This document shows positions 1 to 7,246 of a stretch of 14,960 nucleotides of DNA, piece after piece. The position numbers and the translations under genes are program-made. Each line of letters begins with the position of its first letter. Position 1 is the stretch's first letter. The notes below the pieces were generated by a model. That model had not been told where the DNA came from, did no database searches, and saw only the letters and a list, made by a program, of their open reading frames with translations. The DNA comes from Acidobacteriota bacterium (lineage in GTDB: Bacteria > Acidobacteriota > Terriglobia > Terriglobales > Acidobacteriaceae), in the NCBI GenBank assembly GCA_021851465.1, contig JAJZDL010000047.1, forward strand, positions 1 through 14,960. Direction: 5' to 3'.

Positions 1-421
1 TCATCGCTCCGCCGTCGTTTGCCGATGCAAGGCGGGAGGCTGCGTCGCTGTAGATCGACTGCGCAGTCGGCGTGCCGTATCGTGCGACCATGATTTCGGT
101 CGCCGATGTTGTGTTGACCGCGATGCTCTGCGCGGCAAGATACGCCTTCAAATCGTCGATGGCGAACCGGTCCTCCGCCGCGCACGGGGCTGCACAGCCA
201 AGCTGCACGCCGCCTGCGAGCGGCTGGGTCGAGCCGAGGCTGACCGCGCGCGGCACCGGAATCAGCTTCAACGATTGCGCAGGCTGGTTCGTTGCCGCAG
301 GCAGATTGGCTGCTGCGGGCGCTGGACGCGCAGCCTGTGCCTGCGCATCGCCCTGCGGAGCTGCGTCGGCGACGAGCAGAAAAACCGCAAGCAGGGCCAG
401 GGCGGACCGGAGTATCGACAT
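1..421 (-). CDS. Secreted glycoside hydrolase, GH20/GH84-like N-terminus (partial)
   Basis: The first 140 codons of a gene that continues past the left edge of the window. The ATG is at 421-419 on the minus strand. Residues 1-20 form a Sec-type signal peptide (hydrophobic run ALALLAVFLLVADAA), followed by an Ala/Pro/Gln-rich linker. From about residue 52 comes LKLIPVPRAVSLGSTQPL, then a segment with two cysteines and FAIDDLKAYLAAQ. The L-I-P-x-P-x-x-V strand followed by the alpha/beta segment is the usual start of the non-catalytic N-terminal domain of GH20 beta-N-acetylhexosaminidases and of GH84 enzymes. The catalytic domain is outside the window, so the substrate cannot be read. A hexosaminidase acting on chitin or peptidoglycan fragments is likely but unproven. 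The gene is divergent from the porin at 679, with 257 bp between them. Confidence 0.6.
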   Translation of the reverse strand, partial: MSILRSALALLAVFLLVADAAPQGDAQAQAARPAPAAANLPAATNQPAQSLKLIPVPRAVSLGSTQPLAGGVQLGCAAPCAAEDRFAIDDLKAYLAAQSIAVNTTSATEIMVARYGTPTAQSIYSDAASRLASANDGGAM

Positions 422-678
422 GACCCTACGGTAAACCAGGCGGCGGGCATACGGCCAACCACTTTGAAGATGCGTATCTACCCCGATGCCTCCGGGCTTT
501 GTGAATAGCGTGTTAATTTTGCGCAATTCAACAGGTATCTTTGGAAAATTTCTCGTCCATTCACAATTTCTTGACATGATCGGTGAAACGAACGAGCAGA
601 GGGAAGTGCGGCATGGGCCTGTTGCCACAGTATGCCGCGTGAGCTTCTGCTTCCAACATTGTTTCCCAGCGAGGTCCC

Positions 679-2619
679 ATGAAGAAGCGACTACAAGCGG
701 CGATTGCAGCGGCACTGGTACTCGGTACTCTGTCGCTGCATGCGCAGACCGATACCACTGCCCCGGCCAGGACGACGAAGGCGGCAAAGACGCAGAAGGC
801 CAAAGCCGCCAAAGCGAAGGAAGAGACGCCGGAGCAGAAGGCGATCCGCGAGATGCAGGAGAAGCTGGCCGCTCAGCAGGCGCAGATCGATGCACTGACG
901 CAACAGAACGCCGCCAAGGACGCCGCGCTATCGAGTGCGCAGTCCACTGCGGCGAGTGCGCAGTCCACCGCCGCCAGCGCTGCGTCGCAGGCCGCTGCCG
1001 CCAGCGCGCAGGCGCAGAGCGCAAACAGCAGCGCACAGGCCAGCACGGATGCCGTCACCGCCGTCAAGAGCGATGTCGGCGACCTGAAGGCCGCCAACGC
1101 CAACCTTGCGACGACGATCAACGACACCAAAAAGGATCTGAACGACAAGATCGACTCGCCCAGCGCGATCCACTACAAGGGTGTGACCATTACGCCGGGA
1201 GGCTTCTTCGCGGCTGAAGGTGTGTGGCGGCAGCACTCGGTCAACTCAGACATCAACACGCCGTTCAACGCGATCCCGTTCCCCGCAGCGAGCGAAGGCC
1301 ACGTGGGCGAGACGAACTTCTCCGGTCGCCAGAGCCGCCTGAGTATGCTGGTGGAAGGCAACGCCGGTACCTTCAAGCTCTCCGGCTACGTCGAGACCGA
1401 CTTTCTGGGCACTGGCGTCACCTCCAACAACAATCAGAGCAACAGCTACGTCCTGCGCGACCGCCAGTTCTGGGGCAAGGGAGAGACCAGTGGGGGCTTC
1501 GCCGTCATTGGCGGACAGATGTGGTCGCTGGTGACCGAAGACCGCAGAGGTACTGACAACCGAACCGAGATCCAGCCGCAGACCATCGACCCGCAGTACT
1601 TGGTCGGCTATAGCTGGACACGGCAGCCCGCCTTCAAGATCCAACAGCGCTTCGGCGATTACAAGACCGGTGCCTTTACCATGGCCATGTCGGTCGAGCA
1701 GGCGCAGATCACAGGCTTTACCGCCAACGGTACAATTCCCAATCAATATTTCTTCGGCGGCATCGGCCAGGCAGGCGGTTTGTATAATGCCGCGGCCGCA
1801 AACGGCGGGGCCTCCAATATCACCAGCTACGCAAACAACGTCGCGCCCGACACGATCGTCAAGGCCGCGTTCGACACACCGATGTTCCACGGCGAGATCG
1901 GCGGCCTCGCGCGCTTCCTGCGCGACTACTACTATCCGGTCTCGTGGGGCGGAACCGCTTCCGCGCCGACCTTCACCTATGGCCCGACATACGTCAGCCA
2001 CACCAGCCCCGCCGGCGGCATCTTCGGCAGCGCGCGCGTGTATCTGGGCAAGTTCGCCGAGGTTGCCGTGCAGGGAATGGCCGGCACCGGCGTGGGACGC
2101 TACGGTTCTTCGCAGCTTGCCGACGCAACCCTGCGGCCGGACGAGACGCTGGAACCGATCCGCAACTATCACGGCATGTTCAGCCTCGAGACCCATCCGA
2201 CACCGAAGCTGGATGTCTTCGCCTACTACGGCGGCGAGTACGCACAGCGCACCGTCTACGCCACGCCCTCCGGAAACCTGATCGGTTATGGGCCGAACAA
2301 CCTCAACGACAGCGGCTGCTACAACACCTCCGGCCCGCCTTCCACGACGGTGGGCCCGGGCATCGGCGGAGGACTTGGCGCAGCCAACTGCACTTCGCCG
2401 ACGCGCTACATTCAGGAGCCGATGGTCGGCTTCATCTATCGCGTTACAAACAACCCCAAGTATGGACGCCTGCAGTACTGGGTGACCTACAGCTACCTGC
2501 AGCGCAACCTGTGGTCGGGCAACAACATTCCCTCCGGCGGCGGCCCTGTTACCGGCCCAACCGGCCCACGCGCTACCGATCCCATGATCCACATCAGCAT
2601 GCGCTACTACATTCCGTAG
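679..2619 (+). CDS. Outer-membrane porin with N-terminal coiled coil (DcaP-like)
   Basis: A 646-residue beta-barrel protein. Residues 1-22 are a Sec signal peptide ending LSLHAQ. Residues 25-50 are Lys/Ala-rich. Residues 50-160 are a coiled coil (EQKAIREMQEKLAAQQAQIDALTQQN) running into Ala/Ser/Gln heptad-like repeats. From about residue 168 (GVTITPGGFF) to the end, alternating polar and aromatic strands with Gly/Asn-rich loops fit a 16-18-strand porin. RQSRLSMLVEG, GYVETDFLG and LRDRQFWGKGE resemble DcaP-type trimeric porins, which also have an N-terminal coiled coil reaching into the periplasm. The last residues are MRYYIP, not the usual terminal Phe, so the barrel-assembly signal is slightly atypical. 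GAGG at 671-674 lies 4 nt before the ATG. It is a single-gene unit closed by the terminator at 2650-2710. Substrate unknown; small anionic solutes or sugars would fit the family. Confidence 0.82.
   Translation: MKKRLQAAIAAALVLGTLSLHAQTDTTAPARTTKAAKTQKAKAAKAKEETPEQKAIREMQEKLAAQQAQIDALTQQNAAKDAALSSAQSTAASAQSTAASAASQAAAASAQAQSANSSAQASTDAVTAVKSDVGDLKAANANLATTINDTKKDLNDKIDSPSAIHYKGVTITPGGFFAAEGVWRQHSVNSDINTPFNAIPFPAASEGHVGETNFSGRQSRLSMLVEGNAGTFKLSGYVETDFLGTGVTSNNNQSNSYVLRDRQFWGKGETSGGFAVIGGQMWSLVTEDRRGTDNRTEIQPQTIDPQYLVGYSWTRQPAFKIQQRFGDYKTGAFTMAMSVEQAQITGFTANGTIPNQYFFGGIGQAGGLYNAAAANGGASNITSYANNVAPDTIVKAAFDTPMFHGEIGGLARFLRDYYYPVSWGGTASAPTFTYGPTYVSHTSPAGGIFGSARVYLGKFAEVAVQGMAGTGVGRYGSSQLADATLRPDETLEPIRNYHGMFSLETHPTPKLDVFAYYGGEYAQRTVYATPSGNLIGYGPNNLNDSGCYNTSGPPSTTVGPGIGGGLGAANCTSPTRYIQEPMVGFIYRVTNNPKYGRLQYWVTYSYLQRNLWSGNNIPSGGGPVTGPTGPRATDPMIHISMRYYIP
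932..973 (+). repeat. Two tandem 21-bp units inside the porin coiled coil
   Basis: Positions 932-952 and 953-973 are near-identical 21-bp units, each starting CGAGTGCGCAGTCCAC. They encode two copies of the seven-residue unit SAQSTAA. One unit equals one coiled-coil heptad, so gain or loss of units would lengthen or shorten the periplasmic stalk without changing frame. Confidence 0.75.
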
Positions 2620-2649
2620 TGCGCGGCTGTACGGATTTTTCTTTGCCGG

Positions 2650-2710
2650 TTGAAGGCCGTGGTCTCAAGCAGAACAATTCATCTGCTTGAGGTTGCGGCC
2701 TTCAATTTTT
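2650..2710 (+). terminator. Rho-independent terminator after the porin
   Basis: A long two-part stem. TTGAAGGCCG (2650-2659) pairs with CGGCCTTCAA (2696-2705). After a 4-nt internal loop, CTCAAGCAGA (2664-2673) pairs with TCTGCTTGAG (2682-2691) around an 8-nt loop. A TTTTT run follows at 2706-2710. The U-tract serves plus-strand transcription of the porin. The minus-strand operon ending at 2727 meets the same hairpin, but no T-run follows it in that direction, so it is at best a weak terminator there. Confidence 0.88.
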
Positions 2711-2726
2711 ATTGCGCGGAGAAGCT

Positions 2727-4022
2727 TTAAAGCACGCGAGTGTGAGTGTATCCCTCTTCGGTGAGCGCGGCGAGAAGCTCGACCACCTGCTCCGGGCCAC
2801 GCGTCTCCATGGTGATGTCGATGACCGTGTCGCCCAGGTTGACTCCGTAGTAGGCCCGGTTGTGCAGCGTATCGACGATGTTGGCGTGGTGGCTGGCGAT
2901 CAGCCGCGTCAGCTCGTGCAGCGCGCCGGGCCTGTCCAGCAAATATATGCGCAGGCGAATCAGCCGCCCATCCTGCACCAGGCCTCGCTCGATGATCCGC
3001 GAGAGCAGGGTAACGTCGATGTTGCCGCCGCAGACCAGGACCGCCGTGTGCGCCTCCTTCAAACTCGTCTTGTGCTGTAGCAGTGCGGCCAGCGCGGCGG
3101 CCCCGGCGCCCTCGGCGAGGGTCTTTTCGCGCTCCAGCAGCATTAAGATGGCGGAGGCAATCTCGTCCTCCTCCACCGTGACGATCTCATCGACGTAACG
3201 CTTGACCAAGGGTAGCGTCAGCTCGCCCGCACGCCGTACCGCGATGCCGTCGGCGATGGTTGTGGCCGGACCGATTGTCACTGGATGATGCGCCTCAACC
3301 GCGGCCAGCATAGAGGGAAGCCGCGCTGTCTGTACACCGACGATGCGGACCTCCGGCCGCGATTCCTTGATGGCGCAGGCGATGCCTGCGATAAGGCCGC
3401 CGCCGCCGATGGGCACGACGACAGCTTCCAGCCGTGGCACCTGTTCCAGCAGCTCCAGTCCGATGGTTCCCTGTCCGGCGATGACCCCGGGGTCGTCGAA
3501 GGGATGGATGAAGGTGAGTTGCCGCTCGGCGCAGAGGCGCGTCGCCTCGGCGAAGGCTTCGTCGTAGTTTGCGCCGTGCAGCAGAACCTCCGCGCCGAAG
3601 TCGCGCGTCGCCGTCACCTTCACCAGAGGCGTTGTCAGCGGCATTACGATGAGCGCGGGAATGCTGCGGAGGGCCGCGTGGTAGGCGACTCCCTGCGCGT
3701 GGTTGCCCGCCGAGGCAGCGACCACTCCGCGGGTCGCCTGCGCGGGCGTAAGCATTGCAATGCGGTTCAGCGCACCGCGCTCCTTGAAGCTGCCCGTCAT
3801 TTGCAAGTTTTCCAGTTTCAGATAGACCTGCTGGCCAGTCAGCGCAGAGAGCATCTGCGAGTGTGGGCAAGGCGATTGATAGATTGCTCCGCGCAGCCGA
3901 CCGCGCGCGGCCATTACGTCGGCCAGGCCGATGCCCGGCCTGGCATCCGGCTTGGGGCTTGCCCCCAAAGCGTTCCTGGGTTCCGGCTTGGTACGCCGCG
4001 CTGGATTTGTCCTGGTTGTCAT
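2727..4022 (-). CDS. ilvA: Threonine ammonia-lyase (threonine dehydratase) with C-terminal ACT domain
   Basis: A PLP enzyme converting threonine (or serine) to 2-oxobutyrate (or pyruvate) and ammonia; it supplies isoleucine synthesis. The ATG at 4022-4020 is chosen because GGAGG (CCTCC on plus, 4028-4032) sits 5 nt upstream. An in-frame ATG at 4079 would overlap tyrA and add 19 residues of low-complexity sequence. The protein is 431 aa. GSFKERGA (77-84) carries the Schiff-base Lys80, SAGNHAQG (104-111) is the substrate loop, GGGGL (206-210) the PLP-phosphate loop, and CGGN (331-334) the end of the fold. Residues about 350-431 are one ACT domain (RIYLLDRPGALHELTRLI). This single-ACT layout is that of the short TdcB/IlvA-like enzymes, not the two-ACT E. 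coli IlvA, so effector and role (biosynthetic or catabolic) are uncertain. Last gene of the operon, 28 nt after tyrA. The first ~30 residues are basic and Pro-rich, an unusual extension. Confidence 0.88.
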   Translation of the reverse strand: MTTRTNPARRTKPEPRNALGASPKPDARPGIGLADVMAARGRLRGAIYQSPCPHSQMLSALTGQQVYLKLENLQMTGSFKERGALNRIAMLTPAQATRGVVAASAGNHAQGVAYHAALRSIPALIVMPLTTPLVKVTATRDFGAEVLLHGANYDEAFAEATRLCAERQLTFIHPFDDPGVIAGQGTIGLELLEQVPRLEAVVVPIGGGGLIAGIACAIKESRPEVRIVGVQTARLPSMLAAVEAHHPVTIGPATTIADGIAVRRAGELTLPLVKRYVDEIVTVEEDEIASAILMLLEREKTLAEGAGAAALAALLQHKTSLKEAHTAVLVCGGNIDVTLLSRIIERGLVQDGRLIRLRIYLLDRPGALHELTRLIASHHANIVDTLHNRAYYGVNLGDTVIDITMETRGPEQVVELLAALTEEGYTHTRVL

Positions 4023-4050
4023 CGCTGCCTCCGATGGTACCAGCGTCCGC

Positions 4051-4926
4051 TTATTTGTCGCGGTGCGCGCGGAACTCATTGGCCAGGCGGAACTCTTCCT
4101 TCAGCTCCGGCGTGCGAAGGTTTTCGCGCAGGTGGGCCAGGCGCTGCTCGATCGCATGCAGTGTGGCGGCGAGGGGTTCCGTGTTGGAGAGCGCGATGTC
4201 GCGCCACATACTGTAGGGACTTGCACCCAGGCGCGTGGTCTCGCGCAGCGCGCGTCCGCCGATTGCGGCAATCTCTTTGCGCCCCTTCGCGTCTGTGTCG
4301 AAGGTCTCTTGCAGTAGTGCCGCAAACGCCGTCGAAAGCATCTGCGGCAGATGGCTGACCCAGGCGCATATCTCGTCGTGCCGCGCCGGATCGAGGTCCA
4401 TGGTGCGCGCGCCGAACTTCGCCACCCACTCGCGCCACTCGGCCTCCAGCGGATGCGGAGCGCCGTCGAGCGGCGTGAACAGCCACATCGCGTTTTGAAA
4501 GAGCGCGGCCTCGGCAAGCGCCGCACCGCCAGACTCCTTGCCTGCCATCGGATGCCCGGGCAGAAAGCGCGCGCGGGAGGGCTGGTTGTAACCCAACTTT
4601 GCCGCAAGCTGCGCAATCCGCACCTTGGTGCTGCCCACGTCGGTGACGAGCTGGTGCTCGCCGAGAACGGGCGCGAGCCGCTGCATCCAATCGAGGATGG
4701 AGAGCACCGGGCCGGCCAGCAAGACCACATCGCACCTTGCAGCGACTGCATCGGCGGCGCCTGCTGCAATCCATGAATCGATGGCGCCCATGCTCTGCGC
4801 GATGGCCAATGTCCGTTCGGTTGGGCCTGTGCCGACGATCTCGCCATCGAAGCCGGCGGCGCGCAGGGCGAGGCCGGTCGATGCGCCGATCAGACCTGTG
4901 CCGACGATAAAAATGCGACGGGCCAT
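4051..4926 (-). CDS. tyrA: Prephenate (or arogenate) dehydrogenase
   Basis: 291 aa; oxidative decarboxylation of prephenate to 4-hydroxyphenylpyruvate (or arogenate to tyrosine), the tyrosine branch, cytoplasmic. The N-terminal Rossmann motif is GTGLIG (9-14). TDVGSTK (95-101), FLPGHPMAGKE (121-131, with His125) and VSHLPQ (190-195, with His192) are the hallmark motifs of the TyrA family, and ALRETTRLGASPYSMWRDI (226-244) is the conserved helical-domain segment. It ends soon after that domain, so it is the short form with no ACT domain and no fused chorismate mutase; that activity is supplied by the separate gene at 6067. The ATG at 4926 lies 3 nt after the DAHP synthase stop codon, which suggests translational coupling. 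NAD versus NADP and prephenate versus arogenate preference cannot be decided by eye. Confidence 0.93.
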   Translation of the reverse strand: MARRIFIVGTGLIGASTGLALRAAGFDGEIVGTGPTERTLAIAQSMGAIDSWIAAGAADAVAARCDVVLLAGPVLSILDWMQRLAPVLGEHQLVTDVGSTKVRIAQLAAKLGYNQPSRARFLPGHPMAGKESGGAALAEAALFQNAMWLFTPLDGAPHPLEAEWREWVAKFGARTMDLDPARHDEICAWVSHLPQMLSTAFAALLQETFDTDAKGRKEIAAIGGRALRETTRLGASPYSMWRDIALSNTEPLAATLHAIEQRLAHLRENLRTPELKEEFRLANEFRAHRDK

Positions 4927-4929
4927 ACG

Positions 4930-5949
4930 CTAGGCGACCGATCTTCCGACCACCGGAGCAAGCAGGCGCAACAGCTCGACCAGCTTGGCGAGCTGTTCCG
5001 GGTAGAGGCTCTGCGCGCCGTCGCTCATCGCCTTGTCGGGATTGGGGTGCATCTCCAGCAGCAGGCCATCGGCACCCGCCGCGACCGAGGCCAGCGCCAT
5101 CGCCGGCACCAGGTCGCGGATGCCGACGCCGTGCGAGGGATCGGCCATCACGGGCAGGTGCGTGAGCTTGTGCAGCACGGGGATGGCGGAGATGTCCATG
5201 GTATTGCGCGTGGCTGTCTCGTAGGTGCGGATGCCGCGCTCGCACAGGATGAGGTCGTAGTTGCCGCCGGAGAGAATGTACTCCGCGGAGAGCAGGACTT
5301 CCTCGATGGTGGCCGCGATGCCGCGCTTCAGCAGCACCGGCGTGCGTGCGTGGCCGAGCTCGCGCAGCAGGTTGAAGTTCTGCATGTTGCGCGCGCCCAC
5401 CTGGAAGAGGTCGATGTAGGGAACCATCGGCTCGATCTGGGAGATCTCCATCACCTCAGTGACGACCAGAAGTCCGGTCTGGTCGGCGACCTCGCGCAGC
5501 AGCTTGAGGCCCTCGATGCCCATGCCCTGAAAGCTGTATGGCGAACTGCGCGGCTTGTATGCGCCGCCGCGCAGAAACTTTGCACCGGCAGCGGCGGCCA
5601 GCTTTGCGCTCTGCAGGATCTGTTCGCGCGACTCGACCGAGCACGGCCCCGCCATCACGACGACCTCTGCGCCGCCCACAACGACGCCGTTGGGAAACAC
5701 GACCTTCGTCCCCTCCGGGCGAAAGCTGCGCCCCGCCAGTTTGTAGGGCGAGGAGATGCGGTAGGCGTCGTGCACGCCGGGGAGCACCTTGAACTCCACA
5801 ACGTCGAAGTGGGCGGGCGTGCCAACTCCGGCGAGGATCGTCTGGTTCGCGCCCGTGGTGCGATGTACATTGAAGCCGAGCTCCACCATCCGCTCGATCA
5901 CGTTCTGGATATGCTGTTCGGTTGCCTGGTCCTGCATTGCCACAATCAT
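4930..5949 (-). CDS. aroF: 3-deoxy-7-phosphoheptulonate synthase, type I-beta with regulatory domain
   Basis: DAHP synthase, the first step of the shikimate pathway (phosphoenolpyruvate + erythrose 4-phosphate). 339 aa. Residues 1-75 form a ferredoxin-like domain (ATEQHIQNVIERMVELGFNVHR) of the kind that mediates Tyr/Phe feedback inhibition in the Thermotoga-type I-beta enzymes. The catalytic barrel shows MAGPCSVES (99-107), LRGGAYKPRSSPYSFQG (126-142), QVGARNM (183-189), LKRG (207-210), DPSHGVG (270-276) and EMHPNPDKAMSDG (299-311). The metal ligands are expected to be Cys103, His273, Glu299 and Asp310, all present. Start at 5949: GGAAG lies about 6 nt upstream; a second in-frame ATG at 5937 is possible. 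A 117-bp gap separates it from the chorismate mutase gene. That gap has a TATAAA-like hexamer on the minus strand (5972-5977), so an internal promoter is conceivable. The symbol follows common usage for this subclass. Confidence 0.94.
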   Translation of the reverse strand: MIVAMQDQATEQHIQNVIERMVELGFNVHRTTGANQTILAGVGTPAHFDVVEFKVLPGVHDAYRISSPYKLAGRSFRPEGTKVVFPNGVVVGGAEVVVMAGPCSVESREQILQSAKLAAAAGAKFLRGGAYKPRSSPYSFQGMGIEGLKLLREVADQTGLLVVTEVMEISQIEPMVPYIDLFQVGARNMQNFNLLRELGHARTPVLLKRGIAATIEEVLLSAEYILSGGNYDLILCERGIRTYETATRNTMDISAIPVLHKLTHLPVMADPSHGVGIRDLVPAMALASVAAGADGLLLEMHPNPDKAMSDGAQSLYPEQLAKLVELLRLLAPVVGRSVA

Positions 5950-6066
5950 CGTTTTCTTCCGTTTTCCTGGATTTATAACTGCTTCCGGCCCCTACTGCCT
6001 GGTTGGCCGCAATTCTGTGCCTCTAGTGGTTTCATGGCCTGCAACGACCGCGAATGGACCGTTCAT

Positions 6067-6330
6067 TCACTCCTCGCGTCGTTGCAGCGAACGCATCACG
6101 TCGATGATCCGCTCGTAGACGTGCAGCATCTCGCCTTCGGCCAGCGGCCCTGGATTGGCGGCGCGGACGTGGTCGAAGACCTGCTGCTCGCGGCCCGGCT
6201 CGTAGACGGGCAACCGCGACGCGCGCTTCAGATCTCCGATTGCCTGCGCTGCCTCTGCGCGCTGGCTGATGAGGCGCACGATCTGCTCATCCAGGTCATC
6301 GATCTTCTTCCGCCAGTCGGATATGTCCAT
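6067..6330 (-). CDS. Monofunctional chorismate mutase, AroQ class
   Basis: An 87-residue all-helical chorismate mutase (chorismate to prephenate). WRKKIDDLDEQIVRLISQRAEAAQAIGDLK is the signature first helix. Active-site equivalents of the E. coli enzyme are visible: Arg7, Arg24, Lys35, Glu44 (in PVYEPGRE), Arg47 and Glu48. The length is typical for a stand-alone AroQ domain. The ATG at 6330-6328 is preferred because GAGG lies 8 nt upstream and the family fold begins at once. An in-frame ATG at 6477 overlaps the trpA stop codon as ATGA, the geometry of coupled genes. It would add 49 Arg-rich residues unlike any chorismate mutase I know, so I treat 6331-6473 as probably untranslated spacer. There is no prephenate dehydratase nearby. 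Confidence 0.88.
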   Translation of the reverse strand: MDISDWRKKIDDLDEQIVRLISQRAEAAQAIGDLKRASRLPVYEPGREQQVFDHVRAANPGPLAEGEMLHVYERIIDVMRSLQRREE

Positions 6331-6473
6331 GTCGGTCGCCTCGGCTTGTCGTTGAACGCAGCGTTTTGCCGCGCGCGCGAATCTTTGTCTATAGAAACAA
6401 TCATAAACGGCCCGCGAACGGTGGCCGCGAAATTCGCGCCGCGTGCTCGCCGCTGGATGCATCGCCGTCGCCC

Positions 6474-7244
6474 TCATGCGCGCAGCCCAGCGATGAACCG
6501 TCCAACCGCTGCCGGGGCCTCTGCCGAGGCGGTTCTCTCAATCAATGCCACCAGAGCGCTGCCGATCACCGCTGCGTCGGCGAACAGTGCAACCGCGCGA
6601 ACATGCTCCGCATTGGAGATTCCAAACCCCACCGCAACCGGAATTCCAAGGGGCTCCGTATACTTGCGCAGCCGATTTACAAGTTCGGACGCATCGCCCG
6701 CAACCTGCTGTTGCGTGCCGGTGATCCCGACGCGCGAGATGGCGTAGACGAAGCCCTGTGAGGCCCCTGCAATTGCTTGCAGGCGCACGTCGGGACTGGT
6801 GGGCGCGGCAAGAAAAATTGGCGCTAATTCATTCGCCTTCATCTCCGCCAAGTACTCATCCGCCTCTTCGACGATCATGTCGGTCAGCAAAACACCGTCC
6901 ACGCCTGCATCCTTTGCCGCCGCGCAGAACTGCTTCATCCCCATGCGCACCACGGGATTGAGGTAGGAGAAGAGCACCAGTCCACACGCTGGCCGCGCAG
7001 ATCGCAACTGCCGCGCAACCTCCAGCACATCGGTCAGCCGCACGCCCTTCGCAACAGCGCGCTCGCTGGCGCGCTGAATCACCGGGCCATCCGCCAGGGG
7101 ATCGCTGAAGGGAACGCCCAGTTCGATGACGTCCGCGCCGTTGTCGATTGCCGCCAGCGCTATATCGCGCGTCGCCGCGAGGTCGGGATCGCCCGCCGTC
7201 AGATACGCCACAAGCCCCGGCTTCTGTTTGAACACGATCGGCAT
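6474..7244 (-). CDS. trpA: Tryptophan synthase alpha subunit
   Basis: 256 aa; cleaves indole-3-glycerol phosphate to indole and glyceraldehyde 3-phosphate, channelling indole to TrpB. Motifs: AYLTAGDP (13-20), ELGVPFSDPLADGP (41-54) with catalytic Glu41 and Asp52, SYLNPV (93-98), AISRVGITG (168-176) and the phosphate-binding GFGIS (206-210). The ATG at 7244-7242 follows the trpB stop with only 2 nt between, and its ribosome-binding site (AAGGGA) lies inside the end of trpB, so translation is coupled. The reading frame remains open upstream across trpB, but only the part after 7244 resembles TrpA. Confidence 0.96.
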   Translation of the reverse strand: MPIVFKQKPGLVAYLTAGDPDLAATRDIALAAIDNGADVIELGVPFSDPLADGPVIQRASERAVAKGVRLTDVLEVARQLRSARPACGLVLFSYLNPVVRMGMKQFCAAAKDAGVDGVLLTDMIVEEADEYLAEMKANELAPIFLAAPTSPDVRLQAIAGASQGFVYAISRVGITGTQQQVAGDASELVNRLRKYTEPLGIPVAVGFGISNAEHVRAVALFADAAVIGSALVALIERTASAEAPAAVGRFIAGLRA

Positions 7245-7246
7245 CG

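Noticed and set aside
571..599. TTGACA at 571-576 as a -35 box for the porin
   Set aside because: No acceptable -10 hexamer occurs 16-18 bp downstream (GAGCAG at 17 bp), so a promoter call is not supported; the 422-678 gap holds no other clear signal.
1246..2592. A 448-codon minus-strand open frame opposite the porin
   Set aside because: It lies wholly within the porin gene on the other strand, has no recognisable domain or ribosome-binding site, and is explained by GC-rich codon bias removing stop codons.
5992..6066. A 24-codon minus-strand ORF starting right after the chorismate mutase stop codon
   Set aside because: Although GAGGAG lies 3 nt before its ATG, the spacing is poor, the product (starting MNGPFAVVAGHETTRG) resembles nothing, and it falls in the aroF 5' region. 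Probably chance.
5047..6747. A 566-codon plus-strand open frame across DAHP synthase, chorismate mutase and the trpA end
   Set aside because: It crosses three well-supported minus-strand genes and has a His/Gln/Arg-rich composition without domains.
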